Source: Candidatus Tenebribacter mawsonii
GTDB lineage: Bacteria; Cloacimonadota; Cloacimonadia; Cloacimonadales; TCS61
Assembly: GCA_030765665.1 (NCBI GenBank)
Contig: JAVCCD010000133.1
Location: 1-7,850 of the forward strand
DNA: 7,850 bases
Direction: 5' to 3'
A program made the translations under genes and the position numbers. The notes below the pieces were generated by a model. That model was not told where the DNA came from, did not search any database, and worked only from the letters and a program-made list of their open reading frames with translations. Below, in pieces: positions 1-6,820 of this stretch; the first letter of the stretch is position 1; every line of letters begins with the position of its first letter.

Positions 1-12
1 AAGGAAATTAGT

Positions 13-1767
13 ATGAAAGTACAGGAAAAAATTAAAAATTTAGAATGGTTGCGTAAAGAGATAATTGGACGAAATATGCTCTTTGAAACATGTTACGGAA
101 AAAAACCACTTGTCTATGCTGACTACACTGCCAGTGGACGTGCTGTGAATTTTATTGAGAATTATCTAACCGATCTTTATAAATATTATGCAAACACTCA
201 CACAGAAGATGATTTCACCGGCAAAACTATGACCACACTCATGCATGACGCTGAAAAAGAAATCAAACGGATGGTGAATGCAGGATCTTCCGGTAAGATT
301 ATTTTTAGTGGAACCGGAGCAACGGGTGCAATTTCTAAACTTCAGCAGATTATTGGAGTCTATTGGCCTCCAACTACAAAAAAAAGGATTAAAGATTACC
401 TACGAGAACCCCTGGAAGGTGCAAGTGATCAAAAGAAAGAATGTCATACTGGTTTCCTCAACAAAATTGAGGGTAGCAGACCGATGGTATTTGTAGGACC
501 ATATGAGCATCATTCAAACGAAGTAATGTGGCGGGAAACATATTGTGATGTCGTAGAAATTCCATTAAATGAAGCAGGCTTGATCGATCTAGATACTTTA
601 GATAAAGAACTGGCTGATCCAGAATACGCTGAACGTGAGAAAATAGGTTCTTTCAGCGCCGCTTCCAATGTTTCTGGTGTGCGAACAGACGTTTACGAAG
701 TTGCACGTATTCTTCATAAACATGGTGCAATTGCCTGTTTCGATTTCGCTGCCTGTGCACCTTATATTGAAATCAATATGAACCGAGATGATATTAGTTA
801 TTTTGATGCAATCTATCTGTCTCCTCATAAATTTATAGGAGGACCAGGATCAAGCGGAATTCTAGTTTTCAATGAAAGAATATATAAGAAGGATCTACCT
901 CCTACAGTTGCAGCCGGAGGTACTGTTGATTTCGTAACATTAGATCGTGAGCATTATATCGAGGATATTGAAACTAGAGAGAAGCCTGGAACACCGGGAA
1001 TTATGCAGGCAATTAAAGTAGCTTTGGCGTTCCAATTAAAAGAAAAAGTTGGTGTACAGACAATTGAAGAGATAGAAAAGTATTATCTGACAAAGTTTTA
1101 TGACTATTATAAAAATAATGAAAAAATTCAATTTTATGGTCCAATTGATCCTGAAATAAAACTGAATATAATTCCTTTTAATATTGTGCATAAAGAACGT
1201 GTGTTTCATCATAAATTTATTACAAAATTAATAAACGATCTATTTGGAATTCAGACACGCGCAGGATGCTCTTGTGCAGGTCCTTATGGTCATAGATTAC
1301 TTGGTATCTCAAAAGAAATTTCGCGCTATTATCAGTGTGCTATTGGCGTAGATAAATATAGTGGAGTAAAACCAGGTTGGGTCCGCCTGAACTTTCATTA
1401 CACACTTTCTGAAATTGAGTTCAATTACATAATCCAAGCTCTTGATTTTGTAATTGAGAATGCGGATCTATTCCTACAAGAATACAATTTTGATTTCTCT
1501 ACGGGTGATTGGTTTCATGTTGAGCATAAAAGGTCTAAAAGATTAATGACTCTTGATCTTGAGTCCGTAATGAAAACACCAAAATATATACAGAAAGATT
1601 GTGGAGATTGCAGTAAAATATTTGCTGATAGATTAAAGTTTGCGACTAAGAAGGCAACTGAACTTAAACCTGTAGAATATTACCCAACTTTTAATAAATC
1701 TCTTGAAAACCTAATGTTTTTCTATGTAAAAAATTATTACAATTTAAAAGGAATGAGTTGTGGTTAG
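13..1767 (+). CDS. Class V aminotransferase-fold PLP-dependent enzyme (SufS/NifS-like), function unassigned
   Basis: 584-residue fold-type I PLP enzyme of the class V aminotransferase/cysteine desulfurase superfamily. Visible landmarks are YADYTASGR near residues 36-44, the cofactor loop SGTGATGA near 99-106, the DFAACAPY segment, and SPHKF with K273 as the expected Schiff-base lysine. RAGCSCAGPYG follows, where C421 sits at the position of the catalytic cysteine of SufS-type desulfurases. The protein is longer than SufS (about 400 residues). Its C-terminal extension from about residue 490 carries C530-x-x-C533, which is not part of the usual fold. The ATG is preceded by AAGGAA at positions 1-6. 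The gene overlaps purH by 8 bases, which suggests co-translation. Desulfurase, lyase or transaminase activity are all possible; superfamily membership is secure but the substrate is unknown. The purine context is suggestive only. Confidence 0.88.
   Translation: MKVQEKIKNLEWLRKEIIGRNMLFETCYGKKPLVYADYTASGRAVNFIENYLTDLYKYYANTHTEDDFTGKTMTTLMHDAEKEIKRMVNAGSSGKIIFSGTGATGAISKLQQIIGVYWPPTTKKRIKDYLREPLEGASDQKKECHTGFLNKIEGSRPMVFVGPYEHHSNEVMWRETYCDVVEIPLNEAGLIDLDTLDKELADPEYAEREKIGSFSAASNVSGVRTDVYEVARILHKHGAIACFDFAACAPYIEINMNRDDISYFDAIYLSPHKFIGGPGSSGILVFNERIYKKDLPPTVAAGGTVDFVTLDREHYIEDIETREKPGTPGIMQAIKVALAFQLKEKVGVQTIEEIEKYYLTKFYDYYKNNEKIQFYGPIDPEIKLNIIPFNIVHKERVFHHKFITKLINDLFGIQTRAGCSCAGPYGHRLLGISKEISRYYQCAIGVDKYSGVKPGWVRLNFHYTLSEIEFNYIIQALDFVIENADLFLQEYNFDFSTGDWFHVEHKRSKRLMTLDLESVMKTPKYIQKDCGDCSKIFADRLKFATKKATELKPVEYYPTFNKSLENLMFFYVKNYYNLKGMSCG
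1747..1752 (+). promoter_or_regulatory. Ribosome binding site deciding the GTG start of purH
   Basis: AAAGGA lies inside the last codons of the upstream gene, 7 bases before GTG at 1760. There is no in-frame ATG nearby, and the conserved start of the family (IKRALISVS) follows at once, so GTG is the supported start. The site implies translational coupling to the overlapping upstream gene. Confidence 0.6.
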
Positions 1768-3367
1768 AATTAAACGAGCGTTAATAAGCGTTTCAAATAA
1801 AACAGGAATTGTAGAATTAGCAAAAATACTGAAAGAATTTGGTTGTGAGATTATCTCAACTGGTGGAACCAAAAAAATACTGGAAGAAGCTGAAATTGAA
1901 GTAACAGAAATTTCTAAAGTAACTGGAAATCCAGAAGCATTTGGTGGTAGAATGAAAACGATTTCATTCAATATCGAGTCCGCCTTATTGTATGATCGTG
2001 AAAAAGATGCAAATGAAGCTGAAAAACTTGGAATTAATCCGATTGATCTGGTTGTTTGTAACCTGTATCCATTTTCAGAAGTAAAATCCTCAGGTGCTGA
2101 TTTTGATACATTGATCGAGAATATTGATATAGGTGGACCCACAATGGTTCGTGCTTCAGCTAAGAATTTCAAATATGTGGCAACAATTACAGATATAAAA
2201 GATTATTCAAAAATTATTTCTGAATTAAAAAGTAATGAAGGTCAGATTTCTTATAAAACCCGATTTGAATTGATGAGAAAAGCTTTTAATCATACTGCTG
2301 ATTATGATGCAATGATCGCAACATCAATGGATGAAAAAGCAAATGAAAAAAGCATTCGTCTGCATTTTTCGGGTGGGAAGAAATTACGTTATGGAGAAAA
2401 CTCACATCAAGCAGGATTTTTCTATAGAGAAGTGGGGAAAATTGATTCACTTTATGATATGAAAGTTTTGCATGGGAAGGAAATTTCCTACAATAACTTG
2501 AACGATATTCAAGGAGCAATCGATTCAGTGAAAGATCTTCAGAGGTTTGCTGTAAGTGTGATAAAGCACAGCAATCCATGTGGATTGGCGGAAGCTGATG
2601 ATCAATTAACTGCTCTAAAACTTTCTTGGGCAGGAGATCCGGTTTCAGCTTTCGGTTCCATAATTGCCTTTAATAAACCTGTTGAACTGAAAACTGTGGA
2701 ATTCTTTGAATTGAATAATGAAGATAAAACTAAACGTAAATTTGTGGAAGTTATCATAGCACCAGGTTACTCAAAAGAAGCACTCAAGTATTTGGAATTC
2801 CACAAAAGTCTGCGCATCGTAGAATTTGATCCTATAATCTGCCAGCGCGAAATTGATTTTAAGTATTTACACAATTCACTTTTAGTGCAGGATGCTGATA
2901 ATTTATTATATGATAAAATGGAAGTAGTAACCAAGAGAAAGGTGGATGTTGAATCTAAAAAAGGACTTATCGAATTTGGATTAAAAGCAATGCGACAGGT
3001 AAAATCTAATTCAGTTGTTTTAGTTAGGGAATTAGAGGTGGGATCGTTCCAACTACTTGGAATGGGAGCAGGACAACCAAATAGATTGATATCTACAAGA
3101 CTGGCAATTGAGAAAGCGACCGAAAACTTGACGATGGAATTTGATGGGGAAGATGTCATTTCATATTTTGATCAGGAATTCAGCAAAGCAATTTTGGTAT
3201 CAGATGCGTTTTTCCCATTTCCAGATAATGTGGTTACGGCTTCGCAAGTTGGCATCAAAACCATTGTGCAACCCGGTGGTTCTATGCGAGATAAGAAAGT
3301 AATAAGAGCTTGTAATGATCTTGATATTGCTATGGTGTTCACAGGCACCAGACATTTTAAGCATTAA
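1760..3367 (+). CDS. purH: Bifunctional AICAR formyltransferase / IMP cyclohydrolase PurH
   Basis: 535 residues, a normal full length. It catalyses the last two steps to IMP: formylation of AICAR with 10-formyl-THF, then ring closure. The N-terminal MGS-like cyclohydrolase domain (about 1-185) shows RALISVSNKTG, ISTGGT, K66 in GRMKT, Y103 in NLYPF, D123 in NIDIGG and K135 in ASAKN. These match the lysine, tyrosine, aspartate and lysine described at the avian enzyme's active site. The transformylase domain (about 200-535) shows RYGENSHQ (210-217), KHSNPCG (269-275), DPVSAFGS, LLVQDAD, GMGAGQPNR, SDAFFPFPDNV and the terminal TGTRHFKH. Deviations are KTISFNIES where most homologues read KTLHPxIHGG, and S215 where proline is usual. 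The start is GTG, overlapping the preceding gene by 8 bases. Repeat A begins 4 bases after the stop. Confidence 0.97.
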   Translation: MVRIKRALISVSNKTGIVELAKILKEFGCEIISTGGTKKILEEAEIEVTEISKVTGNPEAFGGRMKTISFNIESALLYDREKDANEAEKLGINPIDLVVCNLYPFSEVKSSGADFDTLIENIDIGGPTMVRASAKNFKYVATITDIKDYSKIISELKSNEGQISYKTRFELMRKAFNHTADYDAMIATSMDEKANEKSIRLHFSGGKKLRYGENSHQAGFFYREVGKIDSLYDMKVLHGKEISYNNLNDIQGAIDSVKDLQRFAVSVIKHSNPCGLAEADDQLTALKLSWAGDPVSAFGSIIAFNKPVELKTVEFFELNNEDKTKRKFVEVIIAPGYSKEALKYLEFHKSLRIVEFDPIICQREIDFKYLHNSLLVQDADNLLYDKMEVVTKRKVDVESKKGLIEFGLKAMRQVKSNSVVLVRELEVGSFQLLGMGAGQPNRLISTRLAIEKATENLTMEFDGEDVISYFDQEFSKAILVSDAFFPFPDNVVTASQVGIKTIVQPGGSMRDKKVIRACNDLDIAMVFTGTRHFKH

Positions 3368-3371
3368 AGGA

Positions 3372-3400
3372 TTAACCGGAAAGAACGGAAAGACGCAAAG
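3372..3400 (+). repeat. Repeat family A, copy 1 (9-bp-period, purine-rich)
   Basis: Three tandem 9-base units of form CCGGAAAGA, ACGGAAAGA, CGCAAAGGA, starting 4 bases after the purH stop. Near-identical direct copies lie at 6772-6799 and 7515-7542, and an inverted shorter copy at 7711-7735. Function unknown. Confidence 0.85.
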
Positions 3401-3424
3401 GAAAGAATAGGGAAAAAATTGGTA

Positions 3425-3448
3425 TCATCCTGAGCGAAGTCGAAGGAT
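3425..3448 (+). repeat. Repeat family B hairpin (TGAG...CGAA loop)
   Basis: A short hairpin with stem ATCCT (3427-3431) pairing AGGAT (3444-3448) around GAGCGAAGTCGA. It is homologous to the left arm of the larger C elements at 6821-6909 and 7578-7690, lying at a similar distance (24 bases) downstream of a family A copy. Sequences of this type (TCATCCTGAG...TCGAAGG) are familiar as scattered intergenic repeats in many bacterial genomes, from general knowledge. No inverted right arm follows here. Confidence 0.75.
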
Positions 3449-3481
3449 AGAACCAAATTATAATAAATATGTGTGAAGAGA

Positions 3482-3534
3482 TTCAGCAGCAGAAGCTGCT
3501 GAAGTTAATGTTTACAAAGCGGAAGCTTCGTAAA
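3482..3534 (+). other. Tandem hairpin pair in the purH-purCE gap
   Basis: The first hairpin is a perfect 9-bp stem, TTCAGCAGC (3482-3490) with GCTGCTGAA (3495-3503), closed by the loop AGAA. The second is TTTACAAAGC (3511-3520) with GCTTCGTAAA (3525-3534), closed by GGAA, a GNRA-type tetraloop, with one A-C mismatch. Both share a GC(A/G)GAAGC core. Neither is followed by a T-run, so they do not look like standard intrinsic terminators. They could be an mRNA processing or stabilising structure or another palindromic repeat. The rest of the 244-bp gap (3368-3611) holds repeats A, B and the GTT-rich repeat, and no ORF. Confidence 0.65.
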
Positions 3535-3554
3535 GAGGTTATCTGGATTGGTAA

Positions 3555-3582
3555 GTTTGTATTTGTTCGTTTTGTTAGTTGC
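3555..3582 (+). repeat. GTT-rich 9-bp-period repeat, extra copy upstream of purCE
   Basis: This copy aligns over its length with the repeat at 5454-5480 in the same orientation, with one inserted T and three substitutions by my hand alignment; the last 14 bases, GTTTTGTTAGTTGC, are identical. It ends 29 bases before the purCE ATG. It may be a solitary end of a lost GxxExxY module, or a regulatory or spacer sequence shared by the purCE and purD leaders. Confidence 0.7.
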
Positions 3583-3611
3583 TAAATAAAAATTAGAGAA
3601 AGAGGTAAATA

Positions 3612-5033
3612 ATGAATTGTTTAGGAAACTTTTACACTCCACAGATGAAGGTTATTCATCGGGGAAAAGTGCGTGATAGTGTGCGTATTGATAAAACGAC
3701 AAGAATGATTGTTGTATCTGACAGAATATCAAGTTTCGATAGCGTATTGAATAACTTCATTCCACAAAAAGGTGCTGTTCTAACAGGAATAACTAACTTC
3801 TGGTTCGAGAGAACAAGACACATTATAGATAACCACTTCATAAAAATGATAGATCCTAATATTAGTTTGGTTAAGGAAGCTAAACCTATCAAAATAGAGA
3901 TGATAGTACGAGGTTATTTAACAGGATCAATGTGGCGAGGATACAAAAATGAAAAACGGAATTTCAGTGGCGTTCTTGCACCAGACGGGTTGAATAAAAA
4001 TGACAGATTTCCAACTCCACTAGTAACACCTACAACAAAAGAAGACTCTGATCGTCCCATTACACCTGAAGATATTGTTAAGGAAGGTTGGACTACAAAA
4101 GCAATTTATGATGAGATGGAAAAAATTTCGCTGGAGTTATTTGACTTTGGAAGTAAATTACTTGAAGAAAAGGGAATTATTTTGGTTGATACAAAATATG
4201 AATTTGGTATTATCGATGGTAAAATAGTTCTTATTGATGAAATTCATACACCTGATTCATCAAGATTTTGGAGTTTGGAAGATTACACAAAAGATTCCAC
4301 AAAAGTAGACTCGATTGATAAGGAATATGTTCGTCAATGGTTATTGGCAAATAAAGTAGATGGGAAACTTCCAAGTATTCTAACTGATGAGGTTATAGAA
4401 GAAACTAACAGGCGCTATCTGGATATCTACAAAAGAATTACAGGTGAAAAATTGAGCTATGATTTTAATGAGGATATTTACGACAGAGTTAAGAGAAATT
4501 TGATCTCGGAAGGATTGATAAAAGATGGTTATGTTATAATCATTATGGGATCTCCAATGGACCTGCCACATTGTGAGAAGATCAAAGCACATCTTGATAA
4601 ATATGATGTATATGTTGATATGAGAGTAACTTCTGCTCACAAAAACGGAGAAAGAATTGGAGAAATTACTGAAACATACAATAATTCTTTTGAACCCGGC
4701 TGCGTAATTGCAGTTGCTGGAAGATCAAACGGACTTGGTGGAGCGTTAGCTGCAAACCTAGCCATTCCGCTTATAAATTGTCCTCCATTTAAAGACAAAG
4801 TTGATATGATGGTTAACATAAATTCGTCATTAGTAATGCCATCTGCAACACCTGCTTCAACAGTTATAGATGTGAATTCAGCTGCTCTTGCTGCTCTTAG
4901 GAGCCTAAATCTACAAAGATTAAAAACAGTTTTCAGAAATGAAATTCAGGATGTGAAGGAATCTCTTATTAAAGCAGATAATGAGATACGGAATAGTAAG
5001 CATCGAACAAAACTAACTAAACGAACTTTCTGA
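3612..5033 (+). CDS. purCE: PurC-PurE fusion: SAICAR synthetase + class II-type AIR carboxylase
   Basis: 473 residues, two domains. Residues about 1-300 are SAICAR synthetase (CAIR + Asp + ATP) of the long, yeast Ade1-like type: RGKVRDS (17-23), SDRISSFD (36-43), VRGYLTGSMW (99-108), TPTTKED, DTKYEFG and DEIHTPDSSRFW. Residues about 305-455 are AIR carboxylase: MGSPMDL (from 312), VTSAHKNG, AGRSNGLGG, and INCPP. AGRSNGLG and CPP resemble the CO2-using class II PurE of animal PAICS rather than bacterial class I (AGGAAHLPG), so PurK should be dispensable. The tail LIKADNEIRN also resembles the human PAICS C-terminus. Domain order equals PAICS, but the PurC half is of a different type. Residues 464-472 are encoded by the left inverted repeat at 5000-5026, so the native C-terminus seems altered. 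AGAGG (3601-3605) precedes the ATG by 6 bases. Confidence 0.95.
   Translation: MNCLGNFYTPQMKVIHRGKVRDSVRIDKTTRMIVVSDRISSFDSVLNNFIPQKGAVLTGITNFWFERTRHIIDNHFIKMIDPNISLVKEAKPIKIEMIVRGYLTGSMWRGYKNEKRNFSGVLAPDGLNKNDRFPTPLVTPTTKEDSDRPITPEDIVKEGWTTKAIYDEMEKISLELFDFGSKLLEEKGIILVDTKYEFGIIDGKIVLIDEIHTPDSSRFWSLEDYTKDSTKVDSIDKEYVRQWLLANKVDGKLPSILTDEVIEETNRRYLDIYKRITGEKLSYDFNEDIYDRVKRNLISEGLIKDGYVIIIMGSPMDLPHCEKIKAHLDKYDVYVDMRVTSAHKNGERIGEITETYNNSFEPGCVIAVAGRSNGLGGALAANLAIPLINCPPFKDKVDMMVNINSSLVMPSATPASTVIDVNSAALAALRSLNLQRLKTVFRNEIQDVKESLIKADNEIRNSKHRTKLTKRTF
5000..5026 (-). repeat. Left inverted repeat of the GxxExxY module
   Basis: Read on the minus strand this is the GTT-rich 9-bp-period element (units GTTCGTTTA, GTTAGTTTT, GTTCGATGC). 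It matches the right copy at 5454-5480 in inverted orientation at 24 of 27 positions by hand count. It lies within the 3' end of purCE and encodes HRTKLTKRT in that frame. Confidence 0.85.
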
Positions 5034-5039
5034 GGAGTT

Positions 5040-5438
5040 ATGTTGAAAGATTTAATATATATGGATGAAAGCTTCAAAATCAAACAAGCTTGTATAGAAG
5101 TGCGAAAAAGGCTTGGGAATGGTTTCTTAGAAAAAGTGTACGAACATGCTCTAATAATAGAACTGGAATTACTTAAATTCAATGTGGAATCACAAAAGAC
5201 TATAAAAGTAAAATATCGTGATCAAATAATCGGAGATTATAAAGCTGATCTTATAGTTGATAATAAGATCATTATCGAATTAAAATGTGCTGAAAGAATT
5301 AGTAATCTTCATAAAGCTCAACTTCTCAACTATTTAAAAGTAACAGGATATAAATTAGGGATTTTAATTAACTTTCCAAACAACAGAAAGGGATTTGATT
5401 ATGAAAGGGTACCCAATTTATTGGAACAAAATTCTTAA
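5040..5438 (+). CDS. GxxExxY family protein (PDDEXK-like nuclease fold)
   Basis: 132 residues, typical family length. The signature is G28-F-L-E31-K-V-Y34. It is followed by D70, then E80-L-K82 (D-x9-ExK), and H91-K-A-Q94-LLNYL, the layout of a PD-(D/E)XK nuclease core. The GILINF strand ends the fold. No signal peptide or membrane segment is seen. No biochemical role is established for this family to my knowledge; nuclease activity is predicted from the core residues only. Start chosen at the first ATG: GAGGAG (5032-5037) overlaps the purCE stop and is just 2 bases from the ATG, tighter than ideal. A second ATG at 5061 lacks a site, and LKDLIYMDESFKI before the helix fits the family N-terminus. 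The gene sits between inverted repeats and is unrelated to purine synthesis. Identification is confident, role unknown. Confidence 0.88.
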   Translation: MLKDLIYMDESFKIKQACIEVRKRLGNGFLEKVYEHALIIELELLKFNVESQKTIKVKYRDQIIGDYKADLIVDNKIIIELKCAERISNLHKAQLLNYLKVTGYKLGILINFPNNRKGFDYERVPNLLEQNS

Positions 5439-5453
5439 GAAAACAAAAAAAGA

Positions 5454-5480
5454 GTTCGTATAGTTAGTTTTGTTAGTTGC
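5454..5480 (+). repeat. Right inverted repeat of the GxxExxY module
   Basis: GTT-rich element with 9-bp units GTTCGTATA, GTTAGTTTT, GTTAGTTGC. It is inverted relative to 5000-5026 (24/27) and direct relative to 3555-3582. It ends 15 bases before the purD ATG, immediately followed by the purD ribosome binding site AAGGAG (5486-5491). Confidence 0.85.
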
Positions 5481-5495
5481 AAAAAAAGGAGAAGT

Positions 5496-6758
5496 ATGAA
5501 TATTGCAGTTATTGGTTCAGGTGGCAGGGAACATGCTATTGCCTGGAAATTATCACAAAGTAAATTGGCAGATGAAGTTTATGTTCTTCCCGGAAATGGT
5601 GGAACTGAAAATAATGTAGATATAGATATAAACGATTTTGAAATGCTACTGAATTTCTGCAGGCATAATACAGTTGAACTTATCTTTGTTGGACCGGAAG
5701 ATCCTTTAGCGAATGGTATCGTGGATTACTTTGCTGGTTCCCCGGTAAAAGTTTTCGGACCAGATAAAGCTGGTGCACAGTTAGAGGGCTCAAAGATCTT
5801 TGCAAAAAGATTCATGCGGGAATATGGTGTTGCCACCGGATTTTATCAGGAATTTGGAGGGGCAAATAAAGATTGCTGTCAGCAGTTAACAATTTTTCCG
5901 AAAGATACAATAAAGAAGATGAATGGTAAATGTGTTATCAAGTATGACGGATTAGCTGCCGGAAAAGGTGTTTTTGTCTGTTCCAATGAAGAAGAGGCTC
6001 TCGCTGCTTTGGATGAAATCCATCAGAAATATGGGGAAGACGCATCCTACCTGATCGAAGAAAGACTGGAGGGAAATGAACTCTCAATTCTTGCCTTCAC
6101 TGAAGGAGATGATTATCAGTTATTACTTCCTTCACAGGATCACAAACAATTATTGGATGGAGATAAAGGACCTAACACAGGTGGAATGGGAGCATTTTGT
6201 CCAGTTCCATTCTATAATGAAGAACTCAAAAAACAAATTGAAAATGATATAATCGAACCAACAATGAAAGGAATCAAAGCCGAAGGTTTTAACTACAAAG
6301 GTGTAGTTTATTTTGGTTTGATGATAACCAAGACAGGACCGAAACTATTGGAATATAATGTTCGCCTTGGTGATCCTGAAACAGAAGTTGTATTACCAGC
6401 TATGAAAAGCGATTTGGTAGAGCTTATACTCTCATGTTTTGATGGCACTTTAAAAGATTATAAAATGGAATTTAATAAAGGATTCTTTGTAGATATTGTA
6501 CTAGTTTCAGGTGGTTATCCAGCAGCTTACAAAAAGGGAATTCATATTTGTGGATTGAAAGAAGATCAGGAATTGATCTTTCACGCCGGAACTAAAAAAG
6601 TTAATTTTAATTTAGAAACATCCGGAGGACGTGTATTGAATGTTGTCGCACATGGCAATACTCTTAATGAAGCAATAGATAAAGCATATGAGCGTGTGAA
6701 TGATTTTTATTTTGAAGATATGTTTTTCCGAAAAGATATTGGTCGAAGGAACAAGTAA
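5496..6758 (+). CDS. purD: Phosphoribosylamine-glycine ligase (GAR synthetase) PurD
   Basis: 420 residues, full length for the family. It joins phosphoribosylamine, glycine and ATP to form GAR, the second step of purine synthesis, in the cytoplasm. The N-terminal domain opens with MNIAVIGSGGREHAIAWKL and contains FVGPEDPLANG and VFGPDKAGAQLEGSK. The ATP-grasp region shows VIKYDGLAAGKGV, EERLEGNELS, PSQDHKQLLDGDKGPNTGG (from residue 212) and LEYNVRLGDPETEVVLP, which carries metal and nucleotide ligands. The C-terminal domain has the expected SGGYP and HAGT motifs. One mild oddity is an insert, GGANKDCCQQLTIFPKDTI, before the KMNGKCVIKYD strand. The ATG is preceded by AAGGAG with a 4-base spacer. 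The gene follows the GxxExxY module by 57 bases, and repeat A starts 13 bases after its stop. Confidence 0.97.
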   Translation: MNIAVIGSGGREHAIAWKLSQSKLADEVYVLPGNGGTENNVDIDINDFEMLLNFCRHNTVELIFVGPEDPLANGIVDYFAGSPVKVFGPDKAGAQLEGSKIFAKRFMREYGVATGFYQEFGGANKDCCQQLTIFPKDTIKKMNGKCVIKYDGLAAGKGVFVCSNEEEALAALDEIHQKYGEDASYLIEERLEGNELSILAFTEGDDYQLLLPSQDHKQLLDGDKGPNTGGMGAFCPVPFYNEELKKQIENDIIEPTMKGIKAEGFNYKGVVYFGLMITKTGPKLLEYNVRLGDPETEVVLPAMKSDLVELILSCFDGTLKDYKMEFNKGFFVDIVLVSGGYPAAYKKGIHICGLKEDQELIFHAGTKKVNFNLETSGGRVLNVVAHGNTLNEAIDKAYERVNDFYFEDMFFRKDIGRRNK

Positions 6759-6771
6759 TTGAGATGATTTC

Positions 6772-6799
6772 TTACCGGAAAGGACGGAAAGGCGCAAAG
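6772..6799 (+). repeat. Repeat family A, copy 2
   Basis: Units CCGGAAAGG, ACGGAAAGG, CGCAAAG begin close behind the purD stop. Same orientation and same position relative to a C element as the copies at 3372 and 7515. Confidence 0.85.
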
Positions 6800-6820
6800 A
6801 GAATTGAGACTAATAAAAGT

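Larger units (their letters stand above)
5000..5480 (+). mobile_element. Candidate mobile or selfish unit: GxxExxY gene bounded by 27-bp inverted repeats
   Basis: A 481-bp unit consisting of the left inverted repeat, one small nuclease-like gene and the right inverted repeat, set between purCE and purD. Two things suggest insertion: the unit interrupts an otherwise purine-only series, and the left repeat supplies the last residues of the preceding protein. There is no transposase inside, and no clear target-site duplication beside the ends. It may therefore be mobilised in trans, be a homing-like unit, or be a fixed gene with regulatory flanks. The mobile reading is an inference. Confidence 0.45.

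Noticed and set aside
2767..3159. Minus-strand 130-codon open frame inside purH, and similar frames at 1744-2172, 2286-2579, 3656-3892, 4380-4640 and others
   Set aside because: They are antisense to strongly conserved enzymes, have no recognisable motifs and no ribosome binding site support, and are explained as shadows of AT-rich coding sequence.
3372..3400. Repeats as a CRISPR array
   Set aside because: Copies are kilobases apart, differ in sequence, and have no regular spacers or cas genes nearby.
3425..3448. B hairpin as an intrinsic terminator for purH
   Set aside because: The stem is only 5 bp and is followed by AGAACCAAAT rather than a T-run; homologous copies lie elsewhere as repeats.
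3541..3611. Sigma-70 promoter for purCE
   Set aside because: The region is AT-rich, and weak -10-like matches occur by chance; no -35/-10 pair with good spacing stands out.
4990..5500. Target-site duplication flanking the GxxExxY module
   Set aside because: Bases outside the left end (GAATAGTAA) and right end (AAAAAAAGG) share no convincing direct repeat.
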